NCBI GenBank assembly: GCA_910586255.1
Contig: CAJUHR010000024.1
Span: 1-64,000 of the forward strand
Origin: an uncultured Lachnospiraceae bacterium
GTDB taxonomy: Bacteria; Bacillota; Clostridia; Lachnospirales; Lachnospiraceae
Length of the DNA stretch: 64,000 bases
Reading direction: 5' to 3'
Positions 43,989-53,800 of this stretch are shown piece by piece. The stretch's first letter is position 1, and every line of letters begins with the position of its first letter. The position numbers were made by a program, and so were the translations under genes. The notes below the pieces were generated by a model that searched no databases, had not been told where the DNA came from, and saw only the letters and a list, made by a program, of their open reading frames with translations.

Positions 43989-44905
43989 TGAAAAAAGTGG
44001 GAAAGGCTGGTTTTGAAGGAACCATTTATGTGACGATTGACACAGAAATGGATGCAAATATTCACTGGAAAAAGGGGAATCCGGTAAGTTTTTCGTCCAT
44101 ATTAACAGGAATTCCCCATATCCTAAGGCCGATATGGGACGAATTTCACATAACCCCCATCTACTTTCTTTCGCCGGAAGTCGTCAGCAACAGAAAATGT
44201 TGTGACGTACTAAAAGAGGAAATTAAAAAGGGCGCGGTAATTGGCGCACATCTCCATCCAGAATATATTGAGCCTGAAAAAGTTTCTGTAATAAAGGTTC
44301 AGGAAGAAATGTTCCCCTGCAATGGCTGTACTTATCAGACAGAGCATGATAAAATTTTGAATTTACGAAATCTGATAGAAAAGAATCTTGGAATAAGACC
44401 AGAGTGGTATCGGGCCGCCAGATTTGGTGCAGATATGGATACAATTAAAATTCTAGGCAGACTGGGATTTAAATTTGACAGTTCATTTACACCAGGGATA
44501 GACTGGTCAGTGAAAGGAGGACCAGATCATTCAGAGATTCCTGTTAATAGCTATGAGATCCTGCATCATAAAGAAGGTTTGGGAATTTGGGAGTATCCTG
44601 TTTCTATAGATGGGAAACGGTTTGGGCTTGTTGGAAAATTATTACCAGACCATTGGTTATTTTACCAATGGCTGCGGCCGACACACATGACATATGCAGA
44701 GGAATGCCATCTTATAAGAAAGTTAAAGAAAAAGGGGGTTAAGGATATTACTATGATGTTTCATTCTATGGAACTTATGGTAGGGAAAACTCCCTATGTG
44801 AGAAATAATTGGATGCAAAAATATTATATATGGAGATTAAGAAAAACTCTTGGATATGCTGTAAAACAGGGGTATCGATCTTATAAAGCAGCGGAAACAG
44901 ATTGA
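43988..44905 (+). CDS. Polysaccharide-deacetylase-like protein
   Basis: A 305-residue protein with a NodB-like barrel pattern. TIYVTIDTEMD gives the Asp pair, IGAHLHPEY the His-x3-His equivalent (H-L-H), YRAARFGADMDTIKILGRLG the Arg motif and MMFHSMELM the final His. It may remove acetyl groups from a sugar in the glycan. It starts in the stop codon of the upstream methyltransferase (TAATG). Confidence 0.75.
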   Translation: MKKVGKAGFEGTIYVTIDTEMDANIHWKKGNPVSFSSILTGIPHILRPIWDEFHITPIYFLSPEVVSNRKCCDVLKEEIKKGAVIGAHLHPEYIEPEKVSVIKVQEEMFPCNGCTYQTEHDKILNLRNLIEKNLGIRPEWYRAARFGADMDTIKILGRLGFKFDSSFTPGIDWSVKGGPDHSEIPVNSYEILHHKEGLGIWEYPVSIDGKRFGLVGKLLPDHWLFYQWLRPTHMTYAEECHLIRKLKKKGVKDITMMFHSMELMVGKTPYVRNNWMQKYYIWRLRKTLGYAVKQGYRSYKAAETD

Positions 44906-44919
44906 ATGGGGGCACTTAT

Positions 44920-45678
44920 ATGACAGAAAAAACGTATCGTGATTTAATATATAAAGGATATTTGAAAGATATCAAAACACGTCAGATGTTTTCTTCAAAT
45001 GAAAAAGAACGAAAAATGATTATACGTTACGTGAAAAGGAATTACCTTAGCAGCCTTCCTAAAAACAGAAACGCAAAAATATTAGATTTAGGCTGCGGAA
45101 TGGGACACTATCTTTATGCATTAAAAGCACTCGGATATAAAAATATTATAGGCGTAGACACCAGTTCAAGTAATGTTGAGTTCTGTTTGTCTCAAGGGCT
45201 GAATGTTGTGAAGGAAGATGCATTGACGTATCTGAAAGATCATCCGGAAGAATTTGAAGGTATAATTTTTAATGATGTAATAGAACATTTTGATAAAAAT
45301 GAGATTGTTGATGTATTATTTGCCATTAAAGGTGCTTTACATTCAAGGGGGGGGGTAGTCCTCACAAAGACAGATAATGAGGCAAATCCATTTACAGGTA
45401 TATCCGGAAGATACATGGATTTTACTCACGAGATAGGATTTGTATCTTTATCGCTTCAGCAGATATTTGAAGCGGCAGGATTTAAAAATGTATCGGTAAA
45501 GGGAGCAGATATTTATGTGTTTGGAGGCCCGATAGGATATGGTCTGAAAATAATATCAAAAATAGTGTATTTTATATATTTTCTTTTTTGCTGTATGGCT
45601 GGTCGCTGGTCAATACGGATTTTTGAAAAATGTATTATTTGCACAGCGTACAAAGATATAAAAGCTAGTGATTCATAG
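44920..45678 (+). CDS. SAM-dependent methyltransferase with an in-frame G9 run
   Basis: The 252-residue enzyme has ILDLGCGMGHYLYALKALGY, GVDTSSSNVEFCLSQGL and FNDVIEHFDKNEIVDVLF. Its end carries the same hydrophobic segment as its paralog at 43227. A G9 run (45347-45355) encodes SRGGVV, where the paralog has KPGGGF. The frame is intact, so the gene is ON as read, but it is slip-prone. GGGGG lies seven bases before ATG 44920; TTG 44902 is an alternative start. Confidence 0.82.
   Translation: MTEKTYRDLIYKGYLKDIKTRQMFSSNEKERKMIIRYVKRNYLSSLPKNRNAKILDLGCGMGHYLYALKALGYKNIIGVDTSSSNVEFCLSQGLNVVKEDALTYLKDHPEEFEGIIFNDVIEHFDKNEIVDVLFAIKGALHSRGGVVLTKTDNEANPFTGISGRYMDFTHEIGFVSLSLQQIFEAAGFKNVSVKGADIYVFGGPIGYGLKIISKIVYFIYFLFCCMAGRWSIRIFEKCIICTAYKDIKASDS
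45347..45355 (+). repeat. Poly-G tract G9 (in frame)
   Basis: Nine G residues lie in the last quarter-to-half of the methyltransferase gene, at the position of the late glycine turn. The frame is intact. Confidence 0.85.
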
Positions 45679-45753
45679 AAATGTATTTTTGGATCTTGTA
45701 CATAAGGATTCAAAGAGAAAATATTAGTAGTAAAGGATGTTTGATTCATACCA

Positions 45754-46731
45754 ATGAAAAAACTTTATCTTTTATTTAAAAGGATGTCAAGGATGTATTT
45801 ATCCGTGCTTGTAAAAATATCTGGTTCTATTATTTTAGTTACGATTCTTGTTAATAAAATAGATATGCAGATGTTTTTAAAAAATATACATAGGGTACAT
45901 CCGGGCATTGTTTTAGGATCCTTTTTTATGTATGCGATTTCAGTGGCAATAGGGGCTTTAAAGTGGAAACAATTTTTAAAGGATGTAAGATTGGCAAGTC
46001 TTTTAGGTACATGTTTTAAGGCGCAATTTTATTCGACCATTTTGCCGGGGCAGCTGTTTGGGGAGGCATCCAAAGTTGCAACATTATATAATAAGGAGAA
46101 GAATACGTCACAGATTGCTGCTTCAGTTATAGCAGACAAGCTGACAAGTCTGATTTCAACAGTTATTGTGGGATTTATGGGGCTCTTTATGTCCTCAATT
46201 ATACTGCCTTCTTCTATTATGTGGATTTTCATTTTTAGTTGTATTATACTTATCAGTTTTCTCTTTATTCCCCGAATAAGTGCTGTAGATAGAATTATGA
46301 TGTTGACAATAGAACAAAATTATAATGGTGAAAAAACATTTTTGAAAAAGATAAAGAATGTAATAGAATCTATATATTCCGGATGGAAAGAATATGTGTT
46401 TCAACGTAAAATCCTATTAAATGCTTTGCTTTTAGGCGCTGCTAATCAAATGATAGGTGTTGTGCAAATCTATTTCATTGCTCAAGCTTTGGATATTATT
46501 GTTCCTTTTTTTGAATACATGTGGATGATTCCTATGACATCCTTTATTCTTCTTCTGCCAATTTCATTTGGTGGATTGGGTTTAAGAGATGTTTCTTTGG
46601 TCGGATTTTTAGGCCTTTTTTCGGTGGCCGGTGAAAAAGGAACTATGGTGTCGGTAATTATTTTAAGTTCTCAGATACTTTCTGCATGTGTGGGAGGAAT
46701 ATTAGTATTATTAAGAGCCAGTATTGATTAA
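45754..46731 (+). CDS. Flippase-like integral membrane protein (UPF0104/LPG synthase TM family)
   Basis: This 325-residue protein has about eight helices. FYSTILPGQLFGEASKVATL and LLPISFGGLGLRDVSLVGFL match the two conserved glycine/proline stretches of the lysylphosphatidylglycerol synthase membrane domain and AglD-like family. Relatives in glycan clusters move polyprenyl-phosphate sugars or are required for glycan assembly. It could be the flippase partner of the GtrB-like enzyme upstream. It is the last gene of the long operon. Confidence 0.75.
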   Translation: MKKLYLLFKRMSRMYLSVLVKISGSIILVTILVNKIDMQMFLKNIHRVHPGIVLGSFFMYAISVAIGALKWKQFLKDVRLASLLGTCFKAQFYSTILPGQLFGEASKVATLYNKEKNTSQIAASVIADKLTSLISTVIVGFMGLFMSSIILPSSIMWIFIFSCIILISFLFIPRISAVDRIMMLTIEQNYNGEKTFLKKIKNVIESIYSGWKEYVFQRKILLNALLLGAANQMIGVVQIYFIAQALDIIVPFFEYMWMIPMTSFILLLPISFGGLGLRDVSLVGFLGLFSVAGEKGTMVSVIILSSQILSACVGGILVLLRASID

Positions 46732-47102
46732 ATCTAGAAATAGGGATTATGAGTTTGTTGAAGTTGTTAAAAAAATTTGGTTTCTGAAGATGCAAAGACA
46801 AAATTAAAAGGGTAAAATGGTATATACTAACGTTAGATATAGAGATTTATGTATATTATATTTAAAGGGTATGTTCAAAAGGCGTTAGATTTACAAAATA
46901 TAACCAGATTTATTAGATGAGGGCTGCAAACGAAACCCTCTTTTTAAAGTACTTGACCACCAACAATACCACAAAAGTCCTCCACCTTGGCAAACTACTG
47001 TTAATTGTTAGTAAATAAATACGAAATCAATCCCAAAGCCTCGGAGATTGCCTTGTACCCTACAGGAAAAACATATATAATAGATTGGAATAAAATATTT
47101 AA
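46732..47102. other. Intergenic region after the polysaccharide operon
   Basis: AT-rich sequence without a supported gene, holding the operon terminator and a short CTAACGTTAG palindrome near 46826. No promoter can be assigned with confidence. Confidence 0.4.
46919..46945 (+). terminator. Terminator of the polysaccharide operon
   Basis: GAGGG pairs with CCCTC across a 12-base loop and is followed by five T residues. The stem is short, so it may be only moderately strong. Confidence 0.5.
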
Positions 47103-47123
47103 ATGCGAGGAGGCATAGGCATT

Positions 47124-47324
47124 GTGGGCTTGGTATCATTGATTGTAAATTCCAGATATCTGGATGATGCAGTATACTATATTAAAACGAAACAGTCAAA
47201 ATTGAGGGTGCCGGAATTAAATGAAGCATTAATCTGGGCCGGCAGAGAACCAAAGGAATTTAGAGGAAAGGATAGAAAAATTGAGGAACTGTTGAATTAT
47301 TTAGAGAATGAGTACAAAAAATAA
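47124..47324 (+). CDS. Small protein or gene fragment, unknown
   Basis: A frame of 66 residues (GTG at 47124, GAGGAGG ten bases upstream; ATG 47103 also in frame) reads VNSRYLDDAVYYIKTKQSKL and ends with DRKIEELLNYLENEYKK. It is charged and helical, with an amphipathic C-terminus, and matches nothing I know. It may be the C-terminal relic of a larger gene lost near the adjacent insertion sequence. Confidence 0.3.
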   Translation: MGLVSLIVNSRYLDDAVYYIKTKQSKLRVPELNEALIWAGREPKEFRGKDRKIEELLNYLENEYKK

Positions 47325-47367
47325 GCCGGAGGAACAGGAAGGGAGTAAACTAATTTCATAAAAGGAA

Positions 47368-48996
47368 GGTAGTGTAAAATAGTTTGTGTCTTTGGAAAAA
47401 ATGGCTCCTTTTAAGTAAGAATTCAGATATGACAATTCTTATCGAAAAGGAGTATTTTTATGGCGGTAGCTAAGGAGCAAATTCGACAGATTATTACAGA
47501 AAACAACATTTCCAGGGTTGCGGATGTCTATTCCCTTCTCAAGGAAAGTTTTAAAAACATCCTGCAGGAACTCATGGAAGCGGAACTGGATGCTTCCCTC
47601 GGTTATGAAAAAAATCAGAAGGGAGATCTGATTACCTCCAACAAACGGAATGGCCATTCCCCTAAGACCCTCAAAAGCCAGTATGGGGAATTTCAGGTAG
47701 ATGCCTCCAGGGATCGGAACGGGGAGTTTGAACCCAAACTGATTCCCAAATACCAGCGCGACATATCCGGCATTGAGGAAAAGGTCATCTCCCTGTACGC
47801 CCGAGGAATGAGCACACGGGATATTCACGACCAGCTAAAGGATCTCTATGGGATTGAGTTGTCCGCATAGATGGTCAGAAAAATCACGGATAAGATCCAG
47901 CCCCAGGTCAAAGAGTGGCAGTCCCGTCCTCTGGCTCCGATCTATCCCTTTGTCTTTATGGACTGTATCCATTATAAGGTACGGGAGGATGGACGGATCC
48001 TGAACCGGGCGGCTTATGTGGTGCTGGGGGTTACCACCGAAGGCTACAAAGAAATCCTCAGTATCACCGTAGGCGCGAACGAGACCAGCAAGTTTTGGCT
48101 TGGGATGTTAAATGACCTGAAAAACCGTGGATTAAAGGATGTCCTGCTCTTTTGTGTCGATGGCCTTGTCGGTTTTATGGAGGTAATCAGCGCGGTCTAC
48201 CCCCAGGCCCAGATCCAAAGGCGTGTGATCCATATGCTGAGGAATTCTTTCAAATATATCAATTACAGTGACTTAAAGAAATTTTCCAGTGATTTCAAAG
48301 CGGTATATAACGCTCCGAATGAGTCAGCGGCATTATCGGAGCTGGAAGCGGTGAAAGAGAAATGGGGAAAAAAATATCCTTACGCGATTAGTAACTGGGA
48401 GAATAACTGGGAAGACGTGAGCTCCTTCTTCCAATTTTCGGAAGAGCTCCGATGGATCATGATACAACGAACATTATAGAGTCATTGAACCGCCAATACC
48501 AGAAGGTGACCAAGACAAAGAGCATGTTCCCCAATGACCAATCCCTGGAAAAGATGTTGTATTTGGCCAGTGAAAATATCGCAAAGAAGTGGACTCAGAG
48601 ATACCGGGGATGGGATCAGGTACTGAATCAGCTGATTGTATTGTACGGGGAAAGACTGAGCCAATATTTATAAAAAGGAAAAAGTCAGGGCGGCTTACCT
48701 GAACCGAGAGCTGCCCCAACCGTATTCCATTGCCATGAAAAGTATTGCCAGAAAATCCCATCCTTATTCCTGAGGCCGGGTGTGGGCAGAGCCCACAAAA
48801 AGCAATGCTTTGGATGTCTTTCTTTCGATACAAAAAAATATGAACAGAATGTATAAACAATTCAGCAATGGTTATACCATAAATAGAAAGGACAATCGAC
48901 AACAGGAAATTCTTAGAATCGACAGCAAAATCCTACATATCGAAATCTTATCTGGGAAACTTAAACTTCCATAGACACAGAATTCCTTACACACTC
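47368..48996 (+). mobile_element. IS256-family insertion sequence (decayed)
   Basis: Imperfect terminal inverted repeats match over about 26 bases (left GTGTAAAATAGTTTGTGTCT; right, reversed, GTGTAAGGAATTCTGTGTCT). They lie just inside an 8-bp direct repeat, AAAAGGAA, at 47360-47367 and 48997-49004. An 8-base target duplication fits the IS256 family. The transposase inside is broken. Between its end (48673) and the right repeat lie about 300 bases with no gene. Confidence 0.7.
47460..48673 (+). pseudogene. Mutator/IS256-type transposase with nonsense and frameshift mutations
   Basis: Three pieces reconstruct a transposase of about 400 residues. The first ends LYGIELSA at a TAG (47868-47870), where Gln is normal (CAG to TAG). 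The second (47871 to about 48470) contains DCIHYKVR and LFCVDGLVGFMEVISAVYPQ, the first two catalytic Asp motifs. A one-base shift near 48455 leads to TTNIIESLNRQYQKVTKTKS and the usual C-terminus. AAAAGGAG precedes the ATG. It is not expected to transpose by itself. Confidence 0.88.
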
Positions 48997-49156
48997 AAAA
49001 GGAATCCTTCAGCCAATCCCCCTGGCAAAGCCCTCATCGCGCCCGCCAGGGGATTTCTCCTCACCTCATCGCCAAATCCTCCACCCTACAAGCATGTACC
49101 CTCGTTTTTCTTCTATAACTAATCCCCACCGCAAGAATCCGCCCCGTATATTTTGA
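48674..49156. other. Right end of the insertion sequence and following spacer
   Basis: No gene is supported. Past the IS boundary the main structure is a hairpin of AATCCCCCTGGC and GCCAGGGGATT (49015-49055). Confidence 0.4.
49015..49055. terminator. Strong hairpin, possible terminator
   Basis: The arms AATCCCCCTGGC and GCCAGGGGATT pair over 11 bases around an 18-base loop. T-tracts are poor, so it may only be a structural stem downstream of the minus-strand pseudogene. Confidence 0.4.
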
Positions 49157-49743
49157 CTATGCTCCCAACTTTCCCTTAAAACGAAGGGCATAATTTTTAT
49201 CCTTAATTTGTTGTATGGCCTCCTCTGGTGTGGAATCGACTTTTAATTCCAGGATAATCACATCTTCTCTTTTATTTTCAGGATAAAATATAAAATCTAC
49301 GAAGCCTTCCCCGGCTTTGTTCTCGCGTTCCACGCGGTATCTGTCCCGTGCGGCCGGGTAGACCAGATTTACAATTGCCGCCGGTTCAACTTCGTTATTG
49401 TATTCCAAAATCGGCGATTCTGTGTCATGGGCAAACTTCAGGATGGCGGCCATTGTTTTCGTATCGCAGGAAAGAGTGGCCTTTAACATTTTTCAGATTC
49501 TTTGGCCAGACTGTGCATGTAGCCAAGAGAATCCTTTGACAAGAGAAGCAGCCGGAACTGATCCATAAGCTCCCGGTTAGGAATGAATACTTTTCCATCG
49601 ATATAGGTCAGAAGGCCGTAAACCACCATGACCGAATAGATGGCATCTTTTGTATCTAATTTCATAGAAGCCGCAGCGTAATTCTGAAGCTTGGCGTCAA
49701 TCCATTCTCCCGTAACCATTAATACCAGATCATCCCGAACCAT
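49157..49743 (-). pseudogene. C-terminal remnant of an AAA-ATPase/PD-(D/E)XK nuclease-like protein
   Basis: Two overlapping minus-strand frames join at 49483-49489, where an A run is one base short (EKC-stop versus EKMLKATLSCD). Together they give about 195 residues of the family that has an N-terminal AAA-ATPase domain and a C-terminal nuclease-like domain. The nuclease motif is visible as GFVDFIFYPENKREDVIILE followed by LKV. The ATPase domain is absent. Such genes are abundant and often decayed in Bacteroidota and Clostridia. Confidence 0.75.
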
Positions 49744-50040
49744 CGGGGTCTGGAGACATTAGTGTGCCCAGAATACATTATATATTTACAACCCCCCAAA
49801 TACTTGGTAAAATATTCCTATAAATCACCAAGCCAGGCAGCAAGAAATTTCAACAGTCCAAGAGCTGTCTGAGCTGTTATAAAAAGCTGTTACAAAAAGC
49901 TATTACAAAACTCAGCAGTATTCCATTACATACCCGTGAGCCCAATGATTTGCCGACATGAACAAGATTCTCTTATTTCCAGACAAGCCATCTGGTCATT
50001 TGGCAGATAGGTATGCGAGTATAATTTATAAAAAGGACAG
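49744..50040. other. Intergenic region upstream of the radical SAM cassette
   Basis: A TATAAT near 50015-50021 is a plausible -10, but the only TTGGCA-like -35 is 14 bases away, too close for a standard promoter. No gene is seen. Confidence 0.35.
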
Positions 50041-50835
50041 GTGAGTGCCAGATTGGAAAAAAATATCGATTGGGGAATCAGTGGCAGCAGGGAGCGGATC
50101 TTTGTAAGCACTGCTTACGGTTGTCACTATCATTGTAGGTATTGCTACTTGAGAAGAATGAAGGTCCAGGGAGTTCAGGAGTATTTTAACAAAGAGGAGC
50201 TGCTGGCGGGGCTGAGACAAAAAGGAATATTTGTCCCGGGAAGGCAGGGAAGCCTGATTACAATAGGGTGTTTTACCGAGTGTCTGGACGAGAGAAACCG
50301 GAAAACTACAATGGATATGATTGCCTATTTTTTACAGCAGGGGAATTATGTCCAGATATCCACAAAAAAGAGGATCAGCAGTGAAGACATGTCTTTCATT
50401 GCCGGGAATATTCAGTATGATAACCAGATGAATATCTATGTTAGTTTGCCCACGCTGAGCTTTGCAGGGGAGCTGGAGCCGGATGTGGACAGTCCGAAGC
50501 TTAGAATAGAGAATCTGAAGGGAAAGCAGGAATATGGAATCAACACCTGCCTTTACATAAAGCCAGTGCTTGAGGGGATCACCATAAAGGACGCCGAAGG
50601 TTATGGGCAGCTGGTGAAAACCTATCAGGTTCCGGCTGTGGTGGGAGAGCTTTTGGATCCGGCTGTCAGGGATAATGGGAGCAAGGGGAAAGAAAAGTAT
50701 ATAGGGAATGTCTGCATGAGAGAGTATCGGAGCAATGACGGGGATGAACTGACCCGCTTTTTGGAGCGATATACGAAGATCTATAGAAACAGTGATGATA
50801 TGATCAGACAAATGAGAGAAGGGTTGGAGCAATAG
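50041..50835 (+). CDS. Radical SAM protein of an uncharacterised three-gene cassette
   Basis: A 264-residue radical SAM enzyme. The iron-sulfur ligands are the three Cys of TAYGCHYHCRYCYLRRMK (C-x3-C-x2-C), followed by a glycine-rich SAM-binding strand (LITIGCFTECLD). The barrel is short and similar in outline to spore-photoproduct-lyase-like proteins, with few extra cysteines, so no second cluster domain is evident. GTG 50041 is the only reasonable start, but its ribosome binding site is weak. The next gene starts two bases after the stop, showing tight coupling to the giant ATPase protein. Confidence 0.82.
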   Translation: MSARLEKNIDWGISGSRERIFVSTAYGCHYHCRYCYLRRMKVQGVQEYFNKEELLAGLRQKGIFVPGRQGSLITIGCFTECLDERNRKTTMDMIAYFLQQGNYVQISTKKRISSEDMSFIAGNIQYDNQMNIYVSLPTLSFAGELEPDVDSPKLRIENLKGKQEYGINTCLYIKPVLEGITIKDAEGYGQLVKTYQVPAVVGELLDPAVRDNGSKGKEKYIGNVCMREYRSNDGDELTRFLERYTKIYRNSDDMIRQMREGLEQ

Positions 50836-50837
50836 CA

Positions 50838-53800
50838 ATGAAAGTGTATGTATCACCAATGATGGATGGGGAAGTGGAAATACGTATACCGGAGGAGCTG
50901 CAGTCTGCGGATTTTGCGGATGAATATCTACAGATTCAAAGGTTATGTGATGAAGAGTATGACAATGAAATATATGATAAAGTAACCGTAAGGTTTTTAA
51001 ATACATTATGGATTGATAATCTGGCAATGATACAACTTTTCCTGATTTTGTATAAATTAAAACAAACGGGAAAGAAGATCTGCTTTGATTTGGAATTTGA
51101 TACGAACGTAACAGAGCAAATGCGTTTTGTAAAATATATGGATGATTATGGATTCCTGAAAATGATGGAAGTTCTTGAGGAAGATGGCAGTAAACAAGCA
51201 TATGCCTTGACGGATTCTGGATATAAGGAGCTGGAGGCCGGAAATTTTCAGAGTTCAGAATGTTTTATGCCGTTTACGATTATTCACCGGCGGGAAGATG
51301 TGGCAGAATATATTGAAAATGCTGTTACTGCTTTTCAGGACCGGTTTGCCAATCAGTTTTCTGAATATGAAAAGGATGATTTTATTTTTCAAATGTCTGT
51401 TTTTTTGCAGGAAACCATTGGAAATGCTTTTGATCATGGATTTGATGATCCACAGGATGGGTTTTGCGGGGTGATGATTCGCCATATTCACCGTTCTAAT
51501 ATTGCGGATAAGAGAAAGCGGAGTTATTCGGGACTGCAGAACAATAAGAAAGCATCCAGGCCGTTTCAGTCAGCAAGCTTTACCTTTAAAAATCGTTTGC
51601 AGCTGATGGGGGAGTATAATCCATATCGCAACAAGATCGGGATAAGGATTTTGGAAAATTATATGCAGATCTTTGTGTCCGATGCAGGTATGGGCCTTTT
51701 AAAAAGCATGGAGATTTCCGATGCGAAGATGGAGCGAAATCTGATCAATGAGGTATTTCAGAAGGGGAGAAGATCTACAAAAAATGTGCGGAATACTCTG
51801 GTCGGTGGCCTGGGTATGTTGTATCAGCTTTTGCAGAATCAGGAAAATTTTATCTCCATAAAAGGGGAGTATAACTGGATACAGATCGCCTGCTCAAAAA
51901 AGCAGGACAATAACGGCACATTAAATTATGTTCACAAAAGCGGGATTACAAGTCCGGAGGTTTTAAAAGGATTTACCATTGTCGGATATATTGACTGTGA
52001 CTATAAACAAAAAAGAAAGTTTTTTGTACCAGTCGAAAAGGACTATGCAGACAGGATCTATCGGGAGAGATATATTTTAGAGGACATGGAAGGGATTGAG
52101 AATACGGATGTGATCGATTTCAGAAAGGATATTCCGGATCTTTCAAAAATTTCTTTTCACAGTGATACGGTTTTGTGCTTTGCCGGATTAAATATAGATA
52201 AAGCAATATGGAGCAGCAAGCTTGCCAATGGTTTAAAAAAACCGGATGAGAAAAGAAAAACTTTGATTCTTGTAGATATTCCGGAGCGGGAGGCCAGAAA
52301 ATATGAGCTGATCTTTGAGGGGTTCAAACTGAATGTGGAGAAGGCCATACTTTTGACCCAAAGCCTGGAGGTGGCAGTGTTCACTCCGGGGAAATCCGGA
52401 CAGGAGACAATGCTTTTCTTTAACAAGGGGGAAACGGAAAATTATAAAAGGTCAGAGGAGGGCAGCATTACCCAGTCCTTATACGAATTGCTCAAGGCAG
52501 TACGAAAATATGAATCCCAGAAGTTTTGGCAGACGGTCTCTGAGAGCCAGACATTGAAGCAAATGAAGCTGTTTATCAATGAAAATGTGCTCTGGAATGT
52601 GTCTGGAGACAAAGGGATGGATGGTTACCTGGATTTTTCTCAGGCGTGTTTTGACGAGAATATACGGAATTTATTGATATATCAGCTGTTCCGCCTGCCT
52701 GGCTCCAATGACAAACAGAAGTATTTTGAAAGCATGGATCGTTTTACAGAGGATTTGTGTGAAAATGTCAATGACAAGCTGAAGATTCCGGCCAGGGTAA
52801 AAGAATATTTATGTATGCAGCTGGGAAGTGTTTTCGTCACAGGTACATCAAGTAAAACATCAAAAATAGATGTGAAAAGCGATGGGGAAAATGAGTACTA
52901 TTATTTTCTGCATCCGGTCAATCCGGCAGATGCCAAAAGCAAGATCCATGCTTTATTATCCTGGCCGTCTGAGAAGCTTGCCAATCAATTGTTTCAGGAA
53001 TCCTGTTCGGAAACGAAATATGAAAGGCTTGCCAAAACGCCTTTTCTGGCTCCTCAGGGCACGGCCTATTTTGCCGGACAGCATTATATGGATATAAAAG
53101 AATCCATCGAGCTGAAACCGGATGCATTGTATTCTCTTTTGCAAAAGGATAGTCTGTGGACAAAACGGCTCATTAAAATTGCCCATATTGATATGGTTAA
53201 TTATCATGATTATCTGTATCTCAATGTGGTGTCTGTTTTTAATAAGCACTATATGGAAAGCCGCTCCAATGCAATGTATGTGGAAGAAAACAGCTTTGAT
53301 TATTTGTTAAAAAGAATGTATTTTGCTCTGGGGCGAAGCAGGGGAGAAAGCTATGAGAAGGCCATAGAATCGGATATACAGCCAGAGTACAGACGGATCG
53401 TGAAGGGAAAGATTAGTTCGGATGGCATACCGCAGACCCCGGGACTTTTTGTTTATTTGACTGATTATGAGACAATGGAGATTGTATCAAAGCTTAAGGG
53501 GTTCTTTTCTGATCAGATGCAGAAGCATATTATCCCTATTGCGCCGGTCAGCAAAAAGAGAGGCTCTTCTGCATTGTTGGTATCGCCTGTTTTGATGGAG
53601 AACATTCGGGAAAAGCTTCAGCTCATAGAAAAGGAAAACCCCGGGAAGGAGACGCGGGTTACAATTTTTATTGCTTCTGTGACTTCCACAAAAATGCAAA
53701 GGGAGCTGAAGCATATATTGTACCGCCTGGGGGCAAAGCAGATCAAATGCTTAAGCCTGGTAGACAGGCAGAGATTCCCTTTAGGTTCCAGAGAAAGGGA

